Assembly (NCBI GenBank): GCA_013373625.1
Contig: JABXHM010000086.1
Location: 1 to 64,000, forward strand
Length of the DNA: 64,000 bases
Direction: 5' to 3'
Source of the DNA: Alteromonadaceae bacterium
GTDB lineage: Bacteria > Pseudomonadota > Gammaproteobacteria > Enterobacterales > Alteromonadaceae
The notes under the pieces were generated by a model, which worked only from the letters and a program-made list of their open reading frames with translations, had not been told where the DNA came from and searched no databases. A program made the position numbers and the translations under genes. Position 1 is the first letter of the stretch. Each line of letters opens with the position of its first letter. Below, one piece after another: positions 35,669 through 43,151 of the stretch.

Positions 35669-36628
35669 CTAAAAAGTATATACCTTGGCCTTGGCTAATA
35701 TATCACTGGGTGAAATATCCTCGGTCACACAGCGTTTTACTTCTTTTTTGCTGAATATATACACTCTGTCTTCCGTTTTACCTTCTTCATTTTTGGCAAA
35801 GTTATCGAGAACAAAGGTGATGTTTTCGTTGTCTGGCAATTCTCGTAATCCTGCACCAAAACTACACAGCGTGTCGCCAATGCTGGACTCAAAGTTGGCC
35901 AGAAACGTTTTATAAGCTTCTTCCTGCGCTTTTTTTTGCTTCTCCAGTTCTGCTTTTTGCTCGGCGGCTAATTCTTTAGCATTCTCAGCAATTTCAGTCT
36001 CTTTGCTTTTTAACCGCGTCAGTTCTTTTTCCAGCGTTTTCATTTCCTCTTTAACTGCTCGCTGGCGTTCTTCGTCTGCGGTGCGCAGCTCAAACTCAAG
36101 ATCGCGGTTGCGTCTCTCAAGCTCGCGCATTTCCCATTCCAGTTCACGATGTTGACTACGAAACTCGCGCAAACGGTCATCGGTTTCATGAATAATACGT
36201 TCTACCTTGCGAATAACGCGGTTGGCGGTTTCGCTCCAGTCAGTTTCGGTAATGAATTCTAAATCTATATCACCGTCGAAATCCATGTCGCCATCGACCA
36301 CGGTGACGCCATCAGATATTACTCTAACGCTTGGGGGCTCAGGCGGGTGGGGCACATTTCCCAGAAAATTACCCAGGCCAAAAATGTGATTTTGGCTGCG
36401 CGTATTAATGGTAAATACGACACCTTGTTTGGCCAGATAAGTGGCATCAATACTCCGGTAGCGCACTGCATTTTTACGTGTATCCTGCTTAAGAGCGGTA
36501 TCGATGACGCCCGACATTATCGTAAGTTGGCGGTCGAGTTCGTTTAAATTTTGTGCCTGTGTTGCAGTACTAACAAGAGTGCTACTAATCAGTGAGCCAA
36601 GTAGCGCGGCTTTTGCAAATGCTTTCAT
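35669..36628 (-). CDS. Periplasmic coiled-coil protein of the ECF operon
   Basis: 319 residues, family not recognised. A signal peptide (MKAFAKAALLGSLISSTLVSTATQAQ) is followed by a small alpha/beta part containing an Asp-rich loop (DGDMDFDGDIDLEF) and a long coiled coil (about residues 130-235: RLREFRSQHRELEWEMRELERRNRDLEF..., KSKETEIAENAKELAAEQKAELEKQK), then a compact C-terminal domain with two Cys. ATG 36628 chosen as it starts the signal peptide. It follows the anti-sigma gene by 22 bp and is presumably a target or sensor of that system in the envelope. Confidence 0.7.
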   Translation of the reverse strand: MKAFAKAALLGSLISSTLVSTATQAQNLNELDRQLTIMSGVIDTALKQDTRKNAVRYRSIDATYLAKQGVVFTINTRSQNHIFGLGNFLGNVPHPPEPPSVRVISDGVTVVDGDMDFDGDIDLEFITETDWSETANRVIRKVERIIHETDDRLREFRSQHRELEWEMRELERRNRDLEFELRTADEERQRAVKEEMKTLEKELTRLKSKETEIAENAKELAAEQKAELEKQKKAQEEAYKTFLANFESSIGDTLCSFGAGLRELPDNENITFVLDNFAKNEEGKTEDRVYIFSKKEVKRCVTEDISPSDILAKAKVYTF

Positions 36629-36650
36629 ACCAGATTCCAATCGTTTCGGG

Positions 36651-37313
36651 TTATTCGGTAACAGCGGTTAAGCCGTCATCTATAGAGTTAATTTCACGCT
36701 GCAACTGGGTTAACTGACGCGCGTAGTAACGTTGGTCATCGTCCCGTTGATCGTTAATAAATTGCACTAACTCAGCAAAGTCTTCGCGGCGCTCCTGACG
36801 ACTTGACTGAAGTAAGTACTGAGCAAGCTGTGTACTGTTGTCCTGTTGTTGCTGCTGCAACGCGTTAACGTACTGGGTAAACATTGCCTGGTTTGCCTGT
36901 TGATAGTCGTTGAGCTTATCACTGACCAGTGCGGCTACCTCGGCTTCGGTAGGGCCCTGTGGTGCCGTTTGACCAAAGCCCATCGTGACTCTGCCGTTGT
37001 CAACCTGCACCGAGAAACCACTGACCACCATCACCATTGCTGCGGCTGACATCGCCATACTCACGGCGGGTAAGCCCTGCCATTGCCACCATCTGGACTT
37101 ATCAGGTGCGATATATGTGGCCTCTTTGTCCCAGGCTGGCATGGGCGGTGGGCTAAATTGTTCAGCCGCCACATTCAGTTGGGTAGCCGCTTCGACCTGT
37201 TTTGCAAATTCTGCGTCATTGACGCACAGCGTCTCAAATTCTGCGCGCTCTTCTTGTGTCAGGCTATTTTCCAGCCATTGAGCCAGTAAATACTCAGGGT
37301 TTGAATTAACCAT
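36651..37313 (-). CDS. Putative transmembrane anti-sigma factor
   Basis: 220 residues. The first 50 residues (LLAQWLENSLTQEERAEFETLC) look like the cytoplasmic zinc-less anti-sigma helical region; a single membrane helix (about residues 83-103, AVSMAMSAAAMVMVVSGFSV) and a periplasmic Gln-rich helical domain follow. Its start overlaps the sigma gene by eight bases, the usual sign of a sigma/anti-sigma pair. Identity rests mainly on context and topology. Confidence 0.75.
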   Translation of the reverse strand: MVNSNPEYLLAQWLENSLTQEERAEFETLCVNDAEFAKQVEAATQLNVAAEQFSPPPMPAWDKEATYIAPDKSRWWQWQGLPAVSMAMSAAAMVMVVSGFSVQVDNGRVTMGFGQTAPQGPTEAEVAALVSDKLNDYQQANQAMFTQYVNALQQQQQDNSTQLAQYLLQSSRQERREDFAELVQFINDQRDDDQRYYARQLTQLQREINSIDDGLTAVTE

Positions 37314-37848
37314 GTTCTACCTCCAAATCCAGTTTTAGCTTTGATAAGGCGCTGTATAAACGCGACTTTACTGTGTTGCTTGATAAGCCAAGCTGCTCGG
37401 CAATTTCATCAAAGGTAAACTGGCCAAAAAATTTCAGTTCGACCACTGCACGTTGTGCCAGTGGTAAACGCTGCATCGCGTTGGTTAGCGACAGACTGGT
37501 CGTGTCAGCAACCAGGTTGTGTTCTGGCGTAGGCCGGTCACAACTGAGTTCTTCAGTATCTTCCAACGGTGAATCCGGGCGCTTGCGCCGATAAAACTCA
37601 ATACAACGAAAATGGGCAATGCGGAATAACCAGGCTTTAAAGCTGCCTTCACCACGAAAATTAGACAGGCTTTTAAAGACGGCAATAAAAATATCCTGCA
37701 TTAAATCCGCAGCATCGTGTGGGTTACCGGTCATGCGCACGCCATACTGGTAAATGGCCGATTCGTAACGTTTGATTAGCGTGAACCAGGCCTTTTTATG
37801 CCCTTTTAATGCCTGTTCTATGAGTTGTTCATCACGCTTTTCAAACAC
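37306..37848 (-). CDS. ECF-type RNA polymerase sigma factor
   Basis: 180 residues with sigma region 2 (HDAADLMQDIFIAVFKSLSNFRGEGSFKAWLFRIAHFRCIEFYRR) and region 4 (LPLAQRAVVELKFFGQFTFDEIAEQLGLSSNTVKSRLYSALSKL). GTG start at 37848 with GGGAA upstream. It directs RNA polymerase to an envelope- or stress-type regulon under control of the overlapping anti-sigma gene. It forms an operon with that gene and the coiled-coil protein. Confidence 0.93.
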   Translation of the reverse strand: MFEKRDEQLIEQALKGHKKAWFTLIKRYESAIYQYGVRMTGNPHDAADLMQDIFIAVFKSLSNFRGEGSFKAWLFRIAHFRCIEFYRRKRPDSPLEDTEELSCDRPTPEHNLVADTTSLSLTNAMQRLPLAQRAVVELKFFGQFTFDEIAEQLGLSSNTVKSRLYSALSKLKLDLEVEHG

Positions 37849-37923
37849 CGGTTATTCCCATTTTTATGATTGTGTTGTGGGTATAGTCGGGGGGCAGGGC
37901 AAAAAAGTTTGCCCTGATGCAAA

Positions 37924-38832
37924 TTAATTTAAGGTAGGCACGGGCAGTAATGGCGAAATAATCTCGCCAACCCGGCGGAACAGGCGCATTCTGGTTGTGC
38001 CCGAACGCCACACCAGGCCAATTTCCCGAAACGCATTGTCTTCGGCGGCGAACGACGTTAACTCAGTGTTTTGCAGTAATCGTTGATTAAGAGCGAGCTC
38101 AGGTAAAAATGTGTAGCCCAACTTACTGTTTGCTAGTTGCACCAGGGTGTAAAGAGAGCTGGCCGCCAGTGAACTTATTTGGTCGCTGTGTTGCAAATTA
38201 CAGGCGCTAACAGCATGGCCGGTCATGCAATGCTCCTGCTGTAATAAAAAAATACTCTTTTTGGGCAGGTTAGCGATATCAAGCGGCTTAGGTAATTTGT
38301 CGGCGAGTTCTTTGTGGGCAATCAGGTGGAACGGATCATGACCGAGGACCATCTGCTTGCATCCCGGCGTTGCCATTGGCAGCGCGAGTACCAGCAAGTC
38401 AAGGCTGCCATCGGTTAGTTGTTGTAACAGGTTAGCGGTAGTGTCTTCCTGGAGTTCCAACTGAATATCGGGTAAAAAAGCGTTAAATGCGCCGAGCATG
38501 GCTTCAAATAAGAACGGCGCAATGGTAGGTATTACGCCTAACTTTAATTTGCCACGTTGCCAGTTACCGGCATTTTGCGCGTGCTCCACCAACTCACCAG
38601 CTTCTTGGAGGATGATCTGAGCCCGTTCAACGACATCGATACCCAGTGAAGTAAATACAAAGGTTTTATGCTCTCGCTCTAATAACTGGCTACCGAAATG
38701 CTCTTCAAGGTTTTGAATAGCGGTGCTCAACGTAGACTGGCTCACGTTGCAGCGCTGTGCGGCGCGATGAAAATGCTGTTCCTGGTAAAGTGTTACCAGG
38801 TAATGCAGGTGCTTTAAATTTGGCCATTTCAC
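37924..38832 (-). CDS. oxyR: Hydrogen-peroxide-sensing regulator OxyR
   Basis: 302 residues, LysR family. N-terminal helix-turn-helix (HFHRAAQRCNVSQSTLSTAIQNLEEHFG) and a sensor domain with the OxyR cysteine pair Cys202 and Cys211 (HCMTGHAVSACN), eight residues apart as in E. coli Cys199/Cys208. Oxidation to a disulfide by peroxide switches on defence genes. The peroxide gene ohr lies next to it, though that one is normally under OhrR. Confidence 0.93.
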   Translation of the reverse strand: MKWPNLKHLHYLVTLYQEQHFHRAAQRCNVSQSTLSTAIQNLEEHFGSQLLEREHKTFVFTSLGIDVVERAQIILQEAGELVEHAQNAGNWQRGKLKLGVIPTIAPFLFEAMLGAFNAFLPDIQLELQEDTTANLLQQLTDGSLDLLVLALPMATPGCKQMVLGHDPFHLIAHKELADKLPKPLDIANLPKKSIFLLQQEHCMTGHAVSACNLQHSDQISSLAASSLYTLVQLANSKLGYTFLPELALNQRLLQNTELTSFAAEDNAFREIGLVWRSGTTRMRLFRRVGEIISPLLPVPTLN

Positions 38833-39135
38833 AACAATATTCTCGATTGTTATTTAATTTTTTAATCTAGTATATAGATAAGACCGGGAATTGCCAGTGT
38901 GTTGGTGAGGTGATCAGAGCCAAATTGTGCAATTTCTTTTAGGGGAACAGCGTAGTAGTGGCTATTTAAGGTAAAACTACGAGAGTAAGACTAAAGCGCA
39001 GAGTAGCGTGCTAAGGGTTTAAAGTTGGTGTAGCAGGAAAGATATGTTCCTGCCACACACTTAAGAAAACGCCGCGCTTGGGGGCGCGGGATGATCTATG
39101 AATTAGTACGTGGAAATAGCACTAAGCCTGGCGTT
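38833..39135. other. Intergenic region between oxyR and ohr
   Basis: About 300 bases. It holds the oxyR promoter, an imperfect hairpin GTGTAGCAGGAA/TTCCTGCCACAC (39028-39058) and, next to ohr, the ohr terminator. No gene. Confidence 0.35.
39066..39090 (-). terminator. ohr terminator
   Basis: On the minus strand CCGCGC/GCGCGG (39072-39089) with a CCCCAA loop is followed by CGTTTTCTT. A compact GC-rich stem and T-rich tail about 45 bases beyond the ohr stop. Confidence 0.7.
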
Positions 39136-39561
39136 TTATACGATTTCGAATTCAACTTCGATGTTACCTCGGGTGGCATTTGAATACGGGCAAACGACGT
39201 GAGCTTTTTCAACTAAGGCCGCTTTGTCGGTGTCTACATCACCAAGATCGACAATCAGTTTAACTTTAATAGCAAAACCCGTCGCAATTGGGCCGATACC
39301 CACTTCGCCAGTAACTTTGACATCGTCAGGGAGTTTGACCTTTTCTTGCCCGGCAACAAAGCCAAGTGCGCCAATAAAGCATGCCGCATAACCGGCAGCA
39401 AACATCTGCTCAGGGTTAGTCCCCTTACCATCGTCACCACCTAAGCCCTTCGGTACGGAAAGTGTGGCTTCTAATCGGCCGTCGTCTGACGCAATTTTAC
39501 CGCCGCGACCACCTGTAGCTGTTGCTACGCCTGTATATAGTACATCATCTAATTTATGCAT
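39136..39561 (-). CDS. ohr: Organic hydroperoxide resistance protein Ohr
   Basis: 141 residues, OsmC/Ohr family. Both reactive cysteines are present: Cys61 in AACFIGAL and Cys124 in HVVCPYSNATRGN; the Arg of the catalytic triad is expected in the N-terminal third (GGRGGKI). A thiol peroxidase that detoxifies organic hydroperoxides using lipoylated partners. The start has GAGGATAC upstream. Divergent from ohrR with palindromic operators between. Confidence 0.97.
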   Translation of the reverse strand: MHKLDDVLYTGVATATGGRGGKIASDDGRLEATLSVPKGLGGDDGKGTNPEQMFAAGYAACFIGALGFVAGQEKVKLPDDVKVTGEVGIGPIATGFAIKVKLIVDLGDVDTDKAALVEKAHVVCPYSNATRGNIEVEFEIV

Positions 39562-39588
39562 AAATGTATCCTCTGGACTGTAAGTTAC

Positions 39589-39649
39589 TTTGTATGCAAA
39601 CTAACTTAGCAAAGTTTGGGTTGCCTGACAACTATTTTGCATGCAAAAT
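39589..39649. promoter_or_regulatory. OhrR operators between ohr and ohrR
   Basis: Two related dyads: ATTTTGCATGCAAAAT (39634-39649), a perfect 16-bp palindrome 20 bases before ohrR, and TTTGTATGCAAA (39589-39600) nearer ohr. They share the TTTG.ATGCAAA core and lie where a repressor would block both divergent promoters. Assignment to OhrR is by location and by its habit of binding AT-rich dyads. Confidence 0.7.
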
Positions 39650-39669
39650 ATATAGAGAGGTTACTCGTA

Positions 39670-40125
39670 ATGACTGAAGATGATTTATTAAAGCTGGATA
39701 ATCAGCTTTGTCACCGCTTTTATTCTGTGTCGAACGCATTTACCCGCGCCTATCGACCGCTTTTAAAAGAACTGGATATTACCTATCCGCAATATCTGGT
39801 TATGCTGGCTTTGTGGGAGTCGCATCCTATGGCAATTTCAGCGCTGGTTAAAAAGTGCAGAATTGACGCTGGTGCGTTAACGCTTATTCTTAAAAAACTG
39901 CAGCAAAAAAATTTAATCGCAATTTTGCCTGGCGATAATGACAAGCGTGTTAAACAGGTTAGCCTCACAGACCAAGGGCTTGCTGCGAAATCGCATGCAA
40001 CAGCAGTTCCAAAACAAATGCTGTGCCGGATTCAAAATCTGGATAAGCGGGAGTTCGAACAACTGACGTATCTTATAGATAAACTCTACTGCGATTTAAC
40101 CGCTAAAGATAATTCTTTGGATTAG
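39670..40125 (+). CDS. ohrR: MarR-family peroxide sensor OhrR
   Basis: 151 residues, winged-helix MarR type. The N-terminal redox Cys14 in LDNQLCHRFYSVSNAFTRAYRPLL is the OhrR hallmark (reactive Cys sensing organic peroxides next to conserved Tyr residues); the wing region is GDNDKRVKQVSLT. ATG 39670 has GAGAGG upstream; the longer frame from 39616 runs through the operator. It represses ohr until oxidised. Its 3' end overlaps the convergent phosphatase-like gene by four bases. Confidence 0.93.
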   Translation: MTEDDLLKLDNQLCHRFYSVSNAFTRAYRPLLKELDITYPQYLVMLALWESHPMAISALVKKCRIDAGALTLILKKLQQKNLIAILPGDNDKRVKQVSLTDQGLAAKSHATAVPKQMLCRIQNLDKREFEQLTYLIDKLYCDLTAKDNSLD

Positions 40126-40592
40126 TGGACGATGCTAGCGGCTTGCTGCAATTCACGGCGCGATAGTTGATTGGCTTTATCGCCGCCAAAACTATGGATA
40201 ATAGTGTAAGCGCTACTGGCCGGAATACGCTGGTGAATACACAACGCATACAAAAACAGCCGGCAACGTTCGCAGTGGCCATCGCAGTGCAGATAAACAC
40301 TGCCCCCTTCACGCAGCGTTTGTGCGACTTCTGCCAGATACTGCTGTAAAAATGCTTTTTCGGTGTCGTTACTTACAAACATATCGGCTATGTTGAAAGG
40401 CAACCATAACCATTTAAGGCCCTTGCTTTCCACGTCTGTTTTAAGCTGAGGTTTATTTTCATCGGAGGTTTGAATGGTTGCTATATGACTAACACCCAGC
40501 TGACGCAGCTTGTCGAGGTAGTCTGGTGTGGGTCGTGCGCCGATGGTTATGCGGCCATTGCCTACAGTAAACCAGGTAAGGTTGTTGCTCAT
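40122..40592 (-). CDS. Dual-specificity / tyrosine phosphatase-like protein
   Basis: 156 residues. It has the fold pattern of small protein-tyrosine phosphatases: the N-terminal strand ITIGARPTPDYLDKLRQLGVSHIATI, the general-acid region WLPFNIADM, and a CX5R signature loop HCDGHCER (Cys103 to Arg109) at the end of a strand (GGSVYLH). Unusually the loop and next residues contain extra Cys and His (HCDGHCERCR), instead of the usual Gly/Lys/Thr-rich loop. It may hydrolyse phosphoesters or nucleotides. No operon partner other than the downstream hemolysin III gene upstream on the same strand. Confidence 0.7.
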   Translation of the reverse strand: MSNNLTWFTVGNGRITIGARPTPDYLDKLRQLGVSHIATIQTSDENKPQLKTDVESKGLKWLWLPFNIADMFVSNDTEKAFLQQYLAEVAQTLREGGSVYLHCDGHCERCRLFLYALCIHQRIPASSAYTIIHSFGGDKANQLSRRELQQAASIVH

Positions 40593-40617
40593 GAGTCAGC
40601 TGCCGGGTGAAAAGGAG

Positions 40618-41262
40618 TTACACCACATAATAATAAATTGAAAAGTAATGGCAACAGCAGCCACCAATAACAAACAAGTGCCAGATAGCATGGGTGTATT
40701 TTTTAGACTTCGCCACATAAAAGAGTACGCCAATACTAAAACACAATCCGCCGGCTACAATAAGCCAAAGCCCGGAGCCTGGCAGAGCCTGATAGAGCGG
40801 GTAAATGATGCCGACTGCGAACCAGCCCATTACTAAATACGTGATCACTGATACTTTAGGAAAGCGGTGGCGGGCAATCAGCTTGAACGCGACACCCGCA
40901 ACAGCCAAAAGCCAGATAAATACGGTGGCGGCAATGCCCAGTGTACCACCAATAGCCACCAGTGTGAGTGGGGTATAAGTGCCTGCAATTAACAAGTAAA
41001 TGGCGCTGTGATCAAATAGCTTGAGTAAACCTTTTGCATTTGAGTGGGTGACGGCATGGTAAATGGTCGAGGCCAAAAACATAAAAATAAGAGTGCTACC
41101 GTAAATGGCTGACGCAGTAATACTCACCGACGTTTCGGCGCGCAAAAGCATAAATACCAGACCAACAATGGCGGCAATGCAAGCCAGGCCGTGGCTGATA
41201 CTATTGAGCCATTCTTCCACAACGGAATAGGCGCGGTGAGTAACCTTCGCTACTGATGTCAT
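40618..41262 (-). CDS. trhA: Hemolysin III / TrhA family membrane protein
   Basis: 214 residues, seven membrane helices, PAQR-like fold. Conserved landmarks are EEWLNSISHGLACIAAIVGL at the N-terminus, STIYHAV with its Ser/His metal ligands, FDHSAIYLLIAGTYTPLTL and a C-terminal HAIWHLFVIGGCCCHY, which supply the metal-binding His residues. Family members are membrane-fluidity homeostasis factors or putative hydrolases; haemolysin activity is mostly historical. Start has GAGGAG. It precedes the phosphatase-like gene by 25 bp. Confidence 0.92.
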   Translation of the reverse strand: MTSVAKVTHRAYSVVEEWLNSISHGLACIAAIVGLVFMLLRAETSVSITASAIYGSTLIFMFLASTIYHAVTHSNAKGLLKLFDHSAIYLLIAGTYTPLTLVAIGGTLGIAATVFIWLLAVAGVAFKLIARHRFPKVSVITYLVMGWFAVGIIYPLYQALPGSGLWLIVAGGLCFSIGVLFYVAKSKKYTHAIWHLFVIGGCCCHYFSIYYYVV

Positions 41263-41342
41263 AGAACTCCTCGTACAATGAATGTTCAGTGTAATAGTTC
41301 AGCGAACACTTGTACACTGAAAGACGACGAATAATAGTGCAT

Positions 41343-41468
41343 GTCATCCTGGGCACAATAATCGACGCATGTGTCGTTCCGGGGTTTCCCAGACAGCCTG
41401 ACCAGGGTAAAGGAGCCTTTTCTGTTGAGTTACACGATTTGGGAGGTCCCCGCTTGCGCGGGGATGAC
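41343..41468. repeat. Short repeat with GTCATCC ends and a GC hairpin
   Basis: About 126 bases bounded by GTCATCC (41343-41349) and its complement GGATGAC (41462-41468). The right part is a perfect hairpin TCCCCGC/GCGGGGA with a TTGC loop, a sequence type ('GTCATCCCCGCGCAAGCGGGGA') widely seen as an intergenic repeat in proteobacterial genomes. It may be a non-autonomous, MITE-like or REP-like element. Only one copy is in the window, so repetition cannot be shown here. Confidence 0.5.
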
Positions 41469-41472
41469 GGTG

Positions 41473-42723
41473 TCACTTAAACAATGTTAAATCAACGGCA
41501 TCGGCCATGGCCTGATAGCCGGTAATGTTCAAATGTAAGTCGTCTACCGCATAGTCGGGCAGCAAATAGGCCGGGCGTTTGGGGTCACGTACGATTTTGT
41601 CAAAGTCGATAACGCTGTCGTATATATTATCTTGCAAAGCCGTGGCTCGTATCCAGTTATTCACCGCCTGACGAGTGGCTTCTTTGCCGGCTTTTTTACT
41701 GTGGTCGCCCATGGGGGTAATGGTTGCGCCAATAACGGCAAGCCCCTGGCCCCTGGCAAGTTCTGCCATCTCTTTGTACTGGTTAATCAGATACGACGCG
41801 TCGCGGTTGTCACCGTAAACGATATCGTTAATCCCTATGAAAATAACCAGCCATCCGGCCCCTTTAATTTGGGCAACATCACGCTCGAAGCGGTCAATAG
41901 ACATTGCCGCTCCTGCGCCACCAATGCCCATGTTGGCCATCGCTACTGCGGCGGTATCAGGATTGTTTTGCAGGCGCTCAGCAAGGTAGTCTGTCCAGCG
42001 TGTATGATAATTGTAACGCGTGCCGTAGCCGTCAGTAATCGAATCTCCCATAGCCACCACAGTTTTGCCCGCAGTTGGTGCTAACACTTCAATGGCGGTC
42101 GCGGTATACCAGACATCCTTGGTGGTGACATCACCCATGGCCTGACTCGACACAGTATTGCCCTCGGCAAAAAACGAGGTGGTTCTGGCACCGCGGTGGC
42201 CCGTTATAGGTTTCTGTGCAATATTGCCATAGTGAATGCTGATAGCCACAACTTCTAAAGGCGTAAGCGGGAAGTCAACCTGGTCGGAGTATAGCGTTTC
42301 ACCCGGGGCAATGGTGACCGTCGCAGCTCCGGAAAATGTTAGGGGTGTATCGGTGCTTATGTCGATTGCGCCATTGGTTTCACTGGCATTGGCCGTTTTT
42401 GCCTGGGCCAGATGCGCTGATTGAATAGTGATTGGCGTGGTACCGAAAGCATTGGAGAATTTCACCCGTACAGTGCTACCACCTATAGAGGTACGCATAA
42501 ACATGCGCAGGGTATTGTCCTTGAGTGGCATGGGCGGGAAGTGCCCTTTCGACATCCAAAAGCCTTCGCGAATGTCTTCGGTGGCAGTGGCCCAAGTGGT
42601 TGTCCAGCTTGTTGCGGACTCATGTGTTTGTGGAGTAACGGCACATCCGCTGAGCAATAAAACGATTGCAGTCATCCTGAGCAGATACAGATTGGTGATA
42701 GAGGTAAAAAGTTGCTTCTTCAT
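41473..42723 (-). CDS. SGNH/GDSL-family esterase lipoprotein
   Basis: 416 residues. A lipoprotein signal ends in LLLSGC near residue 26-27. An N-terminal beta-rich part (about residues 40-210) is followed by an SGNH hydrolase domain: GDSITDGYG (Ser), NMGIGGAG (Gly), GINDI (Asn) and the DDLHLN block with catalytic Asp and His. The two-domain form resembles carbohydrate esterases that deacetylate plant polysaccharides. ATG 42723 chosen to give a sensible lipoprotein signal; the frame opens further to 42783. Its neighbour across the divergent gap is a GH9 enzyme. Confidence 0.87.
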   Translation of the reverse strand: MKKQLFTSITNLYLLRMTAIVLLLSGCAVTPQTHESATSWTTTWATATEDIREGFWMSKGHFPPMPLKDNTLRMFMRTSIGGSTVRVKFSNAFGTTPITIQSAHLAQAKTANASETNGAIDISTDTPLTFSGAATVTIAPGETLYSDQVDFPLTPLEVVAISIHYGNIAQKPITGHRGARTTSFFAEGNTVSSQAMGDVTTKDVWYTATAIEVLAPTAGKTVVAMGDSITDGYGTRYNYHTRWTDYLAERLQNNPDTAAVAMANMGIGGAGAAMSIDRFERDVAQIKGAGWLVIFIGINDIVYGDNRDASYLINQYKEMAELARGQGLAVIGATITPMGDHSKKAGKEATRQAVNNWIRATALQDNIYDSVIDFDKIVRDPKRPAYLLPDYAVDDLHLNITGYQAMADAVDLTLFK

Positions 42724-43151
42724 CGCTATGCAATAACGCCTTGATTTGACTATTGGGGTTGAGGTTAATGCGTAGGCTGGCATTGAGATTATAAAAACGC
42801 AAAGTGTTCGTGAAGTAAGATAAGTGCAATACGCATTTTTGTTATTACTATGTTAATCGTACTCGCAGACTGCCATAGTTAACCTCAGGTCTCGACCAAG
42901 CCGGGGTTGTGGAGATAGTTCCTGTAGGCTGTTTAATACGTTAAGGGAGATAACCACTTTTGCAGCATGGCCCCGTGTATGCGCGGCGATAATGGGTGAC
43001 TTAGTTATGCGGTTGTCCGCAGTCAACATTTAACTTTACAATGTATTTACATTTTATGTTGGCCGGTTGATGATGAGGTGAGCACACCTTGTGGTAACGC
43101 AGGCTGCGGGTACCGACATCATATACAGAACAAGAAAAAGGCACGCATTAC
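42724..43151. other. Divergent intergenic region, esterase / GH9
   Basis: About 430 bases holding both promoters. No supported gene, tRNA or riboswitch. The divergent arrangement implies shared regulation of the esterase and GH9 genes; no obvious operator palindrome was identified. Confidence 0.3.
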
